From assembly GCF_900163815.1 (NCBI RefSeq), contig NZ_FUKO01000048.1:1-51481 (forward strand): a stretch of DNA of 51,481 nucleotides, read 5' to 3'. Under the pieces are notes generated by a model. The model was given only the letters and a program-made list of their open reading frames with translations, did not search any database and was not told the DNA's origin. The translations under genes and the position numbers were made by a program. Below are positions 36,399 through 45,201 of the stretch, piece after piece (position 1 is the stretch's first letter; each line of letters starts with the position of its first letter). Origin of the DNA: Microbacterium esteraromaticum (GTDB lineage Bacteria; Actinomycetota; Actinomycetes; Actinomycetales; Microbacteriaceae).

Positions 36399-37885
36399 TC
36401 GAGATATCGAGCGTCTCCTGGACCTACCCCCACGCCGAGACCCCCGCGCTGCGCGACCTCGACCTCACGGTCGCCTCCGGAGAGCTCCTCGTCCTGTGCG
36501 GCGCCTCCGGATCCGGCAAGTCGACGGCCCTGCGACTCATGAACGGCCTCGTGCCGCAGTTCCACGACGACGGGATCCTCACCGGCACCGTCACCGTCGA
36601 GGGGATGATCACCACCGGTGTCGAGCTCGACGCCCTCGGCCTGGTCACCGGCACTGTGCTGCAGCATCCCCGTCGGCAGTTCTTCACCGACTCCGCACGT
36701 GAGGAGACGGCGTTCGCAATGGAGAACTTCGGCTTTCCCCGTGAGCACATCCGCACCGGCGTCCAGGAGAAGGTCACCGAGCTCGCGCGATGGGTGCCGG
36801 TGAGCCAGCGGCTCCGGGGGCTGTCCGGCGGGCAGCAGCAGCAGGTCGCGATCGCCGCCGCCACCGCCCACGATCCGCGCATCCTCCTGTTGGACGAGCC
36901 GAGCTCCAACCTGTCCGCCGATGCCGTGCATCGACTCGCCGGCACCCTCGCGGGACTTAAGACCGCCGGGGTGACGATCGTCGTCGCCGAACACCGGCTG
37001 CGCTATCTGCAGGACCTCTTCGATCGTGTCGTGGTCATGCGGGACGGCACCATCGACAAGGAATGGACCGCAGCACAGTTCCGCGCCGTCCCTGACGATC
37101 TGCTCGCGGACGAGGGCCTGCGCGGGGACATCCGGCCGGCCGTCATTCCCATCCTTGCCGCCGCTGGCGGCAGCATCGCGCACTCCGTCCCGAACGAGCA
37201 GGCCCCCACCGCGACGCTGCACCTGGACGGCATCCGCTGCCGGCTCGGCGGCCGCAGCGTTCTCGACATCGACAAGGTGGCATTCGCCGCGGGCGAGGTC
37301 ACCGCGATCCGCGGCGTCAACGGTGCCGGCAAGTCCACCCTCGCCCGCATCGTCACCGGCCTGCAGACATCCGCCGGCACCATCCGGCTCGACGGGCGGA
37401 CGCTGACCCGCCGTGCACGGCAACGGGCGAGCGCGATCGTGATGCAGGACGTGCAACGACAATTGTTCACCGACAGTGTCCAGGCCGAGATCGACCTCGC
37501 GTCCACAGACGCCCCCGGATCGCCCGATACCGCCGCGGTACTCGAGGCTCTCGACCTCGCCCCTCTGGCCGAAAGGCACCCGCTGGCGTTGTCTGGTGGG
37601 CAGCAGCAGCGGGTCGTCGTCGCCGCCGCCCGCGTCGCCGGGCGCCGCATCGTCATCTTCGACGAGCCCAGCTCCGGCGTCGACCGTCGACATCTGCAGT
37701 CCATCTCCGACCAGATCCGGCAGGTCGCCGCGGACGGCGCCGTCGTGCTGCTCATCAGCCACGACGACGACCTGCTGGCCCTCGCCGCCGATCGACAACT
37801 CACCCTCACTCCCGTGGCCCAGGAGCACGGCGCGAGCACCGTCCCCGCTGCTGCCATGACACGATCGCTCAAGGAGACCGGATGA
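36395..37885 (+). CDS. ECF transporter A component with two fused ATPase domains
   Basis: A 496-residue protein with two NBDs. The first has GASGSGKST (about 40), LSGGQQQQ (about 145) and LLLDEPSSNL (about 165). The second has GVNGAGKST (about 308), LSGGQQQR (about 399) and IFDEPSSGVD (about 420). It thus replaces the separate EcfA1/EcfA2 pair. It is coupled to T and to the downstream MFS gene. Together S-S-T-A would form a complete ECF importer. Confidence 0.9.
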   Translation: MIEISSVSWTYPHAETPALRDLDLTVASGELLVLCGASGSGKSTALRLMNGLVPQFHDDGILTGTVTVEGMITTGVELDALGLVTGTVLQHPRRQFFTDSAREETAFAMENFGFPREHIRTGVQEKVTELARWVPVSQRLRGLSGGQQQQVAIAAATAHDPRILLLDEPSSNLSADAVHRLAGTLAGLKTAGVTIVVAEHRLRYLQDLFDRVVVMRDGTIDKEWTAAQFRAVPDDLLADEGLRGDIRPAVIPILAAAGGSIAHSVPNEQAPTATLHLDGIRCRLGGRSVLDIDKVAFAAGEVTAIRGVNGAGKSTLARIVTGLQTSAGTIRLDGRTLTRRARQRASAIVMQDVQRQLFTDSVQAEIDLASTDAPGSPDTAAVLEALDLAPLAERHPLALSGGQQQRVVVAAARVAGRRIVIFDEPSSGVDRRHLQSISDQIRQVAADGAVVLLISHDDDLLALAADRQLTLTPVAQEHGASTVPAAAMTRSLKETG

Positions 37886-39135
37886 CCGCCCCCACCCCAC
37901 TTCCCACGTCGGAGACCGTCGTGTCCCGCCCGCAGACCCCGCTGCTGCTGGGCGCGGTGCTGCTCGTCTACCTGGGGCAGATGACGCTCAACCCGATCAT
38001 CGCACCCCTGTCCCGCGAGGTCGGCCTGGCCGAGTGGCAGGTCGGGGTCACCATCAGCTCCGCCGCGCTCATGCTCGTACTCACCAGCCAGTTCTGGGGC
38101 CGCCGCTCCCAGTCCTGGGGGCGCAAACCCGTGCTCGTCGCCGCCTTCGCCCTGGCCACGGTCACGATGATCCTGTTCGCCCTGGTGGCCTGGGCCGGCA
38201 TGACCGGTCTCGTCACAGGGGTTGCACTGTTCGTACTGTTCGTCCTGTTCCGCGGGATTGGCTTCGGCGCCGCGATCGCCGCTGTGCCACCGACCGCCCA
38301 GGCGTACATCGCCGACGTCACGACCGACGAAACCGCCAGGGTGAAGGGCATGGCCGGCGTCGGCGCGGTACAGGGCATCGCGATGGTCGGCGGCTCTGTC
38401 ATCGGCGGCCTGCTGTCCGCCTTCGGCCTCCTCACCCCGCTCATCGCCGTGCCCGTGCTCCTGGTGGCCGGGCTCGTCCTCATCACGGTGCGTCTGCGCC
38501 GTGAGCAGCGCCACGAACTCATCGCAGAACCTGCGCGGGTGCGCCCGTTCGACCCACGCGTGTGGCCGTTCCTGCTGGCCGGGTTTGGCATGTTCACCGC
38601 CCTCGGATTCATCCAAGTCATCACCGGCTTCATCGTCCAGGACCGCCTCGGCCTCGATGCCCAGACCACCGGGCTGGTCACCGGGGGTGCGCTCCTCGCG
38701 GCAGGCGTCGGGATGATCCTCGCCCAGGCCGTCATCGTGCCCCGCAGCGGCTGGACCCCGCCCACCCTGCTCCGCGTCGGCGGGACCATCGCACTGGCAG
38801 GTTTCCTCCTGCTCATCATGGACGCCGGCCCCGTCCCGCTGTTCAGTTCGATCCTGATCATCGGCCTGGGCCTGGGGATCGCAATGCCCGGCTACACCGC
38901 CGGGCCCACACTCCTGGTGAACCGTGAGGAACAGGGCGGGCTGGCCGGGTTGATCAGCGCAACCACCGGGCTCACCTTCGTCATCGCCCCCACCGCCGGC
39001 ACCGCCCTCTACGGGACATGGGCGCTCCTGCCGATCATCGTCGGCGCCGCCATCATGGCGATCATCGTCCTCTTCGTGTTTCTCCATCCACGGTTCCGGC
39101 GCATGCCCGCCGACCCGGACCCGGAGAAGCGGTAG
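37882..39135 (+). CDS. DHA1-type MFS transporter closing the metal operon
   Basis: A 417-residue 12-helix transporter. It has the helix 2-3 motif FWGRRSQSWGRKPVL and the helix 5 segment GVGAVQGIAMVGGSVIGG, and ends with a short charged tail. It is coupled by ATGA to the ECF ATPase, so it belongs to the operon. Such transporters near IrtAB-type genes often export a metallophore, which would complete a secretion-uptake cycle, but no biosynthetic gene is nearby. A drug exporter is the alternative. Confidence 0.85.
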   Translation: MTAPTPLPTSETVVSRPQTPLLLGAVLLVYLGQMTLNPIIAPLSREVGLAEWQVGVTISSAALMLVLTSQFWGRRSQSWGRKPVLVAAFALATVTMILFALVAWAGMTGLVTGVALFVLFVLFRGIGFGAAIAAVPPTAQAYIADVTTDETARVKGMAGVGAVQGIAMVGGSVIGGLLSAFGLLTPLIAVPVLLVAGLVLITVRLRREQRHELIAEPARVRPFDPRVWPFLLAGFGMFTALGFIQVITGFIVQDRLGLDAQTTGLVTGGALLAAGVGMILAQAVIVPRSGWTPPTLLRVGGTIALAGFLLLIMDAGPVPLFSSILIIGLGLGIAMPGYTAGPTLLVNREEQGGLAGLISATTGLTFVIAPTAGTALYGTWALLPIIVGAAIMAIIVLFVFLHPRFRRMPADPDPEKR

Positions 39136-39201
39136 CAGCCGATTGGCGAGAGGCTCTCACTCCACTCGCCCGCGCGGGCTGTTGATGCGAACGGGTTCAG
39201 C

Positions 39202-39705
39202 GTGTATCCGCCGACAGCACCAGAAGGCGACCTGAGCCCTGCCCGAACTATGAGGCGCCTGCGGTTCGTGCTGCTGGAGCTCTATCTGCAGGCGATCAAA
39301 GTGTTCCCGAACTTGCAGCACTATGCGGCCACAGCAGTCATGGGTGCCGCGTCGACACCAGCTGTGGGATATCGGCTGAAGTCCCGCAGGATCGAAGCCG
39401 TCTTCCGTCGCGCTGGTCGCCGCAACGATCCTGCTCTGCTTGAGCGGATACGCGCCGATCTCCGCGCACCCGCACTACGACAGAGCAGGAGGGTCGAAAC
39501 TGTCCTGGGCACCGTCGGCACGGGGCTGCTGAGAATCCTTGAAGCGATGCGCGACACCGTCGAAGGACTCGAACGGGCTCTCACCGCGGAGCTCGCGCAA
39601 CATCCCCTCGCACCCATCCATTCGCCCCCGGTATCGGTGCCGTGCCTGTAGCGCGGATCCTCGCGGAGATCGGCGATGGCACCGACCGGTTCACCACGAC
39701 CGCGG
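39202..39705 (+). pseudogene. IS110-family transposase remnant
   Basis: A frame-shifted fragment of the C-terminal part of an IS110-type transposase. The first frame reads RRIEAVFRRAGRRNDPALLERIRADLRAPALRQ and LEAMRDTVEGLE, which fits the family. A second frame from about 39642 continues with PVARILAEIGDGTDRFTTTA. The N-terminal DEDD half is missing, and no IS ends are visible. The product is not functional. It marks an old mobile-element insertion between the metal operon and the MFS-methyltransferase pair. Confidence 0.65.
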
Positions 39706-39873
39706 TAATGAGAGTGGAGCACGATTTGCGGGACCGCGGGTCCTGTCCGGACGGCGAAGGGTGCTGTTGTGACGCGCCAGCCCTCGGCAGGGGGAGCCAT
39801 GCGCAACCTCGCGGACTCAACTCGCACACACGATGCGGTTGCAAGTTGACGAATCTACACATGATCACCCTAT

Positions 39874-39894
39874 TGATAATGAGTATCATTCTCA
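39874..39894. promoter_or_regulatory. two overlapping Zur-like boxes at the MFS start codon
   Basis: TGATAATGAGTATCA (39874-39888) and TGAGTATCATTCTCA (39880-39894) each match TGANAATNATTNTCA with one mismatch. The second ends 3 bp before ATG 39897. Binding would cover the promoter. The absence of a ribosome site suggests a leaderless transcript. Confidence 0.7.
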
Positions 39895-39896
39895 AT

Positions 39897-41111
39897 ATGT
39901 CTACTGTGATGGCTCGCCTCCAGTTCCGCACGTTGCTCATGGCGCGCGCCAGCATCTGGATCGCCGGGGCGATCACCGCTGTCGCGCTGCCCATGGCGGT
40001 CTATCAGCGCACGGGGCGAGCGGACCTGGCCGCCCTGCTGGCCGGCTTCATCGTGACGCCTTACATCGTCGTGGGGCTGTTTGCTGGAGCGCTGGCTGAC
40101 CGCCACCGGATACGGAGCGTTGCCTTGCTGACGACGTCGGCATGCGCGCTGGCGTTCGGATCGATCCCCGTCGCTCAGATGCTCGGTGTATTGACGACGC
40201 CGCATCTGTTCGTATCGGCGCTCGTAGCGAACACCGCGCTGGTGTTCTTCGACGCGGCGATGTTCGCCGCTCTCCCGGCCATCGTCGGACGGGACCGGAT
40301 TGCCGAGGCGTTCGCTTCGATGACGGCCGTCTCGACGGTGATCGGGCTGGGAGGGCCGGCATTGGGCGGGCTGATCGCCGGCTGGTGGTCGCCGGAGTAC
40401 ACGTTGACGATCTCGGCTGTGATGTTCGTCGTTTCCGCCGTGGTCTTCCTGATCCTCGACGAGCCCGTGCGGGAGCTGTCGCATCGTGAGACGACAATCC
40501 TTCGCGATATCGGCGCGGGACTCGGATTCATCGTCCGGAACCGGATCGTGCGCTCTCTGACCTTGCTGGGATTGGGGAACTCGATCGCCGAAGGCGTATT
40601 GAGCGGACTGGTGGTCGTCACGGTCTCGGAATGGTTCGGCATGACGTTGGACGGGCCGTATCTGGGATTCGCGTACTCGGCGATGACGGTCGGCGGGTTC
40701 CTCGGCGCGCTGATTCTCCCGCGTCTGGGCCGTCGTGTGCGTATCGGCACCATCACGACGCTCGGGCTGATCGTCGCGGCGGGCGGCCTGGCTGCGTGGA
40801 GCCAGCAGCCGTTGTACTGGATCGGTTTGGTCGCGCTCGTGGTCTATCAGATCGGTGCGACGGTCGTCATCCTCAACGGCGTGACCGAGCGTGCGCGGGT
40901 TACGCCGGACTATCTGCAGGGGCGAGTCAACACCACAGCCCGGATGTTCGCATGGGGAGGGCAGCCCGTGGGCGCCTATCTCGCTGCGGCCCTCGTCGGC
41001 ACGATCGGTATCGCCGGCACCCAGCGGGTGGGCCTCGTCATCCTCATCGTCACTGCGGGCATCGCCGCTTTCGCGCTCCGCGGTCTGCGACGAGAAGAGC
41101 CGTCGAACTGA
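39897..41111 (+). CDS. MFS transporter (EntS-like), zinc-regulated candidate
   Basis: A 404-residue MFS protein of the MFS_3 type, which includes siderophore exporters such as EntS. It begins LMARASIWIAGAITAVALPMAVYQRTGRADL, has FFDAAMFAALPAIVGRD and ends with basic residues. ATG 39897 is 3 bp after a Zur-like box and has no ribosome site; ATG 39909 is an alternative. The pair with the methyltransferase 35 bp downstream forms a likely operon. Export of a metallophore or metal complex is inferred. Confidence 0.85.
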   Translation: MSTVMARLQFRTLLMARASIWIAGAITAVALPMAVYQRTGRADLAALLAGFIVTPYIVVGLFAGALADRHRIRSVALLTTSACALAFGSIPVAQMLGVLTTPHLFVSALVANTALVFFDAAMFAALPAIVGRDRIAEAFASMTAVSTVIGLGGPALGGLIAGWWSPEYTLTISAVMFVVSAVVFLILDEPVRELSHRETTILRDIGAGLGFIVRNRIVRSLTLLGLGNSIAEGVLSGLVVVTVSEWFGMTLDGPYLGFAYSAMTVGGFLGALILPRLGRRVRIGTITTLGLIVAAGGLAAWSQQPLYWIGLVALVVYQIGATVVILNGVTERARVTPDYLQGRVNTTARMFAWGGQPVGAYLAAALVGTIGIAGTQRVGLVILIVTAGIAAFALRGLRREEPSN

Positions 41112-41146
41112 CTCATCAGCGGGCGGACCGCATGGAAGGAGAGGGA

Positions 41147-42031
41147 ATGAATGCTCCCAGCATCGCCGACGTGCCGGCACCGTGGCGAGCACTGGTGCAG
41201 GAAGTGCCGCCTGCGTCACGGTGGACGGAGATCGCCGAATCATCCCGCGGGTCGCCGGCGCGCTCGGCGTACGAGGTGGCGGCCCCAGCGCAGGCGCTGA
41301 TCGCGAACCTCGATGACCGTGCTGCGCTGGAGGACTGTATCGACGTGATGGCGCTGCCCGCGGGAGCACGGGTCCTCGACGCGGCCTGTGGCCCCGGGGT
41401 CTCGAGCGCGCTGCTTGCGGGTCGCGGACACAAGGTCGTCGCGGTCGACCGCGACCAGCGGATGGCCGCGTTGGCCTGCGAAGTAGGGGCAGAGCAGGGC
41501 GTCAGCGTCATCGCCGCAGACCTGTCGGAACCGCTGCCTTTCGCTTCGGCGGAGTTCGATGCCGCCGTACTCGGAGACTGCTGGGACACCCGTTTCATGC
41601 CTGAGCTCACGCGCGTCGTGCGCACCGGGGGTTCGATCTGGGTGCGCCTGAGCAACATTCTCGCCCCCATCGGCTCCGGGGAGGATCTTGCTTGGGAGGC
41701 ACGGTCATGGTCGGCGCTGAACGCCGGCTACCGGCGGGCCTTCGGTCCCGACAGCGCCCGATTCCTCTCTACGCTTCCGGCCGAGGGCTTCGATACCGCC
41801 GGAACCGTTCTGCGCCAGTCGACAGGCCGCCCCGGGGCCCTCACTGGCCTGCGACGCGCCCTGGACTTCGTGCTCTGGGAATCCCGCTTTCTTCAAGACG
41901 AACTCGACCCGGGGGAGTGGCGCCGGGTGCTCGAGGACTGGGATCCGGCTTCCGCTTCCCCGTGGTGGAGCAGGGATCACCCCCTCACGGTGCGAGCCTT
42001 CACCCTCTGGCGGCACACGGTCCGGCGGTGA
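41147..42031 (+). CDS. class I SAM-dependent methyltransferase
   Basis: A 294-residue methyltransferase. Motif I is VLDAACGPGVSSALLA, the acidic residue after it is in VVAVDRDQRM, and the Asp of motif II is seen in VIAADLSEPLPFASAEFDAAVLGDCWD. The C-terminal part is Arg/Trp-rich. ATG 41147 is preferred to ATG 41132 because AAGGAGAGGGA precedes it. It follows the Zur-like controlled MFS gene and probably shares its transcript. The substrate is unknown; methylation of a small molecule linked to metal starvation is one option. Confidence 0.85.
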   Translation: MNAPSIADVPAPWRALVQEVPPASRWTEIAESSRGSPARSAYEVAAPAQALIANLDDRAALEDCIDVMALPAGARVLDAACGPGVSSALLAGRGHKVVAVDRDQRMAALACEVGAEQGVSVIAADLSEPLPFASAEFDAAVLGDCWDTRFMPELTRVVRTGGSIWVRLSNILAPIGSGEDLAWEARSWSALNAGYRRAFGPDSARFLSTLPAEGFDTAGTVLRQSTGRPGALTGLRRALDFVLWESRFLQDELDPGEWRRVLEDWDPASASPWWSRDHPLTVRAFTLWRHTVRR

Positions 42032-42088
42032 CGCCACTGCTCACAAGGCCGTTCAGTTGTGAGGCGAGGAATCTCTCCCCTAAGATAA

Positions 42089-42103
42089 AGATAATCATTC
42101 TCA
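42089..42103. promoter_or_regulatory. Zur-like box before the anchored-repeat system
   Basis: AGATAATCATTCTCA matches TGANAATNATTNTCA with one mismatch (first base). It lies 49 bp before the start codon of the surface protein. It probably represses the first gene, and perhaps the cluster, when zinc is sufficient. Confidence 0.68.
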
Positions 42104-42152
42104 ATAAGCGGATGTCTGCTTGCCTCTACCCGAACTGGAAAGGTCCATACAT

Positions 42153-45116
42153 ATGCTCACTTCGACCCGTCTGCGAGGTGGCGCCCTGGTGGGTGTCCTC
42201 GCGCTTGCGGGTGGTTTGGCTCTCCCGACGGCTGCTTTCGCCGCCGAGGCTCCTGATGTCAAGGATGATCCGATCCACCTCGATACCGGGCATATCGATG
42301 CCTTCAACCTCGTCCTGAACGAGGACGACACTGCCCGTCTCGTTCTCAAGGAGGACGTGACCGGTTCGCATGTGCTGCGCACGCCTGAGTCGGTGACGCT
42401 CGCGGTGAAGAGTCAAGCCTTCTCGACCAATCTCCCCAGCGCAGGGGTGCCCGAGGGTGCACCGGCGGAGCTGTACCACCTTCCGCTGACGCAGGACCAT
42501 GAGCTCATCTGGCCGGGCTGGGACAGCCAGTCGGTCGGATCGGTCTACGGCAGCCAGGCGAAGGTCGACATCGACGTGACAGCCGTGGACGGGCCAGGTG
42601 AGGTGTTCCTATGGACGACCGGTCAGTGGGGCGGCGTGGCACCGCTGCTGACCGAGGGGTGGACGTTCCCGGGAACCATCCACCAGGACTTCCTGGCGCA
42701 TGTGCACGCCAACTGGGGTTTCACCCAGCCGGGCACCTACACGCTGACGGCGCACGCTGACGTGACCAGCGCCGACGGCACCCAGACGTCGACGAGTAAC
42801 GAGGCGACCTACACGTTCGTCGTGGCTCCGGTCCCGACGGCGCTGTCCGTCTCCGGCGCCGAGGACGAGGTCGCACCGGGCGCCGAGGTCACTCTCACCG
42901 CCGCCCCGTCGCCCGCTGAGGCGACGTTCTCGACCTACGCCTGGCAGACGCGCGCATCGGCAGAAGCCGAGTGGACGACGGTGGACGGGGCAGCGACGTC
43001 GACGCTGACGGTCGACGCCGTCGCCGGCGCCCAGTACCGCGCGACGGTCTCCGGCGGCAAGGACTACGCCAGCGGCTCCGCTCAGCCGATCGTCGTGGAA
43101 TCGGATCCGGTCACCATCTCCACCACCGGAGAGGACCCGGTGGAACAGACGATCTCCATCGCCCCGCTCGCCGACCACTATCACAGCGGCTCGCCGATCG
43201 ATCTTCAGATCGTCGCCGACCCGGCCGTGGAGGACGGCACCTACCGCTGGTACCTGCAGCGCACCGATCAGGACCAGCCGGTCTTGATCGACGACGCAAC
43301 CGGTGACAGACACCGCATCCCTGCTGCCGAACAGGCGCTGAACGGCGCCGAGGTCATCGCGGAGCTCGTCCAGGATGGCACGGTGCTGGCCACGTCCGAG
43401 GCCGTCACCATCGAGGTCGACGATCACGGCGCTGCACCGCTGCAGAAGGTCTCCGTCGGCGGCATCGCCGACCATTACCACACCGGCGCCACGGCGACGC
43501 TGACCGCGTCGGTCACTCCGGCCTCCGTGCTGAGCCGCTTCGAGTGGTATGTGCAGAAGGAGGGCGAGACCGCGCCGGTACTCGTCGAGGGCGAGAACGA
43601 CGCGACCTACGCCTTCTCCGTCACCGAGGACCTCGCCGGAGCGGCAGTGATCGCCACGCTCACCTATGACAACGGCGACAGCTACGTGGAATCCGCCCCC
43701 GTCATCGTGAAACTCGACGATCACGGGCACGAGGTGCCGGACACCGACCTGACGATCTCGACGAACCGCGATGCGGACGACTACTGGGTCGGGCAGACGG
43801 CGACGCTGACGGCAGAGCAGTCCACCCCGACGGGCCTGACCGAGCACCAGTGGCTCGTGAAGCTTCCCGGCGCTGACGGCTTCGCCGCCGTGGACGGCCA
43901 GACCGCCGCCGAGTACTCGTTCAAGCCCACCCTCGCCAACAGCGGCGTCCAGGTGAAGGTCCAGCTCCTGCACGACGGTGAGATGCACGCCGAGTCGGCG
44001 CCGATCACCATCACGACGCAGCAGCGCGAGCCCGTCACGACTCTCACGGTGACCGCCGACAAGGAGTCGTACGCTGCCGGTGAGACGGCTCAGCTGACGA
44101 GCACGCAGAACCCGCAGACGGACGAGTCCCACTACCACTGGTACGTGAAGCGCGCGGGCGCCTCGGACTTCGTCTGGGTCGACCAGTCTCGCGACAAGGC
44201 TCTCGCCTACCCGGTCACTGCCGAGGACGACGGCGCGCAGCTCGTGTTGCGCCTGTTCGACGACACTCACGCGATGATCGCCGAATCCGAGCCGCACACG
44301 CTGGCCGTCGCCACCGGCGGCACGCACCCGCAGCCGATCACCGATCTGAGCATCGATGGTCTTGCCGCCGGCTACCACGTCGGTGAGACCGCGACGCTCA
44401 CGGCGGTGCAGAACCCGGCGACGGACGAGGACCACTATCACTGGTTCATCCAGCGCTCGGGCGATGCGGACTTCTCCGTGATCTCCGGTGCCGGAGAGGC
44501 GACGCTCACGCATGAGGTCGCTGAGGCGGATGCCGGTGCACAGATCGTCGCGAAGCTGTACGACCATGACCACACTCTGGTCGCGGAGTCCGCTCCGGTG
44601 ACGCTGACCGTGCTTCCGGGCGACCCCAAGCCCGCCACGGCGCCGTCCGCGCAGACGGAGGATGCGCTCGACGGCGTGGATGAGGGCGGCATCACCGCGT
44701 CCACGACCACTCCCACGGCCGGGCAGGTCATCACCGTCCAGGTCGGGGAGGGAACAGAGCACGCAGGCGAGTGGGTGGCTGCATGGCTGTTCTCCGACCC
44801 GGTGCTGCTGGGCGGCGACTGGGTCCAGGTCGGAGCGGACGGCACGATCGCGGTCACGATCCCGGCGGACACGACCGCGGAGGCTCACCGGCTCGCCGTG
44901 TTCGACGCGGACGGTCAGCTGATCGGCTGGCAGCAGTTGCAGGTCGCCGCCGCCACCAGCGACCCCGGTACCGGTGCGGGACCGGCCGGTCTGCCCAGTA
45001 CGGGTGGGGAGATCAACGGCATCGTGCTCGGCACGGCCGGCATGCTCCTGGTCGCCGGCATGATCCTGCTCCTGGCGCGTCGCCGCCGCGGAGCGGACGG
45101 GATCGTCTCCGAGTAG
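42153..45116 (+). CDS. LPxTG-anchored surface protein with His-rich Ig-like repeats
   Basis: A 987-residue secreted protein. The signal peptide (LVGVLALAGGLALPTAAFA) is followed by an actinobacterial surface-anchored domain (about 40-230, ending HVHANWGFTQPGTY). Six Ig-like repeats of about 98 residues come next, then a domain with EWVAAWLFSDPVLLGG and the sorting signal LPSTGG, a hydrophobic helix and a basic tail. Repeats carry ADHYHSG, ADHYHTG and HYHW clusters that could bind zinc. ATG 42153 lies 10 bases after GGAAAGG. A Zur-like box is upstream. The family (anchored-repeat wall protein) accompanies a ZnuABC-like transporter. The sortase is not in the window. Confidence 0.88.
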   Translation: MLTSTRLRGGALVGVLALAGGLALPTAAFAAEAPDVKDDPIHLDTGHIDAFNLVLNEDDTARLVLKEDVTGSHVLRTPESVTLAVKSQAFSTNLPSAGVPEGAPAELYHLPLTQDHELIWPGWDSQSVGSVYGSQAKVDIDVTAVDGPGEVFLWTTGQWGGVAPLLTEGWTFPGTIHQDFLAHVHANWGFTQPGTYTLTAHADVTSADGTQTSTSNEATYTFVVAPVPTALSVSGAEDEVAPGAEVTLTAAPSPAEATFSTYAWQTRASAEAEWTTVDGAATSTLTVDAVAGAQYRATVSGGKDYASGSAQPIVVESDPVTISTTGEDPVEQTISIAPLADHYHSGSPIDLQIVADPAVEDGTYRWYLQRTDQDQPVLIDDATGDRHRIPAAEQALNGAEVIAELVQDGTVLATSEAVTIEVDDHGAAPLQKVSVGGIADHYHTGATATLTASVTPASVLSRFEWYVQKEGETAPVLVEGENDATYAFSVTEDLAGAAVIATLTYDNGDSYVESAPVIVKLDDHGHEVPDTDLTISTNRDADDYWVGQTATLTAEQSTPTGLTEHQWLVKLPGADGFAAVDGQTAAEYSFKPTLANSGVQVKVQLLHDGEMHAESAPITITTQQREPVTTLTVTADKESYAAGETAQLTSTQNPQTDESHYHWYVKRAGASDFVWVDQSRDKALAYPVTAEDDGAQLVLRLFDDTHAMIAESEPHTLAVATGGTHPQPITDLSIDGLAAGYHVGETATLTAVQNPATDEDHYHWFIQRSGDADFSVISGAGEATLTHEVAEADAGAQIVAKLYDHDHTLVAESAPVTLTVLPGDPKPATAPSAQTEDALDGVDEGGITASTTTPTAGQVITVQVGEGTEHAGEWVAAWLFSDPVLLGGDWVQVGADGTIAVTIPADTTAEAHRLAVFDADGQLIGWQQLQVAAATSDPGTGAGPAGLPSTGGEINGIVLGTAGMLLVAGMILLLARRRRGADGIVSE
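42847..44627 (+). repeat. six tandem Ig-like repeats with His clusters in the surface protein
   Basis: Repeat units start near 42847, 43156, 43456, 43753, 44047 and 44348 (about 294-309 bp apart). The pattern is a TL-x-GD/N turn, YHxGETATLTA, and a WYVQ/KR strand. The His pairs recur at the same positions in units 2, 3, 5 and 6. Unit 4 has DDYWVG instead. Confidence 0.75.
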
Positions 45117-45123
45117 GGATCCC

Positions 45124-45159
45124 GGGGCGGTGACGGGAGGGCTTCCCCGTCACCGCCCC
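45124..45159 (+). terminator. strong hairpin, probable terminator/attenuator
   Basis: Arms GGGGCGGTGACGGG (45124-45137) and CCCGTCACCGCCCC (45146-45159) form a perfect 14-bp stem with an 8-base loop, followed by CTCTTGT. It separates the surface-protein gene from the lipoprotein gene, so it may set the ratio of surface protein to transporter. Confidence 0.8.
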
Positions 45160-45201
45160 CTCTTGTATGCATGCGATGCCTCGGCATCCGGAAAGGAACA
45201 C

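Noticed and set aside
39168..39179. perfect palindrome GCCCGCGCGGGC after the MFS gene
   Set aside because: No loop and no U tract; in GC-rich DNA it may be chance, so it is not called a terminator.
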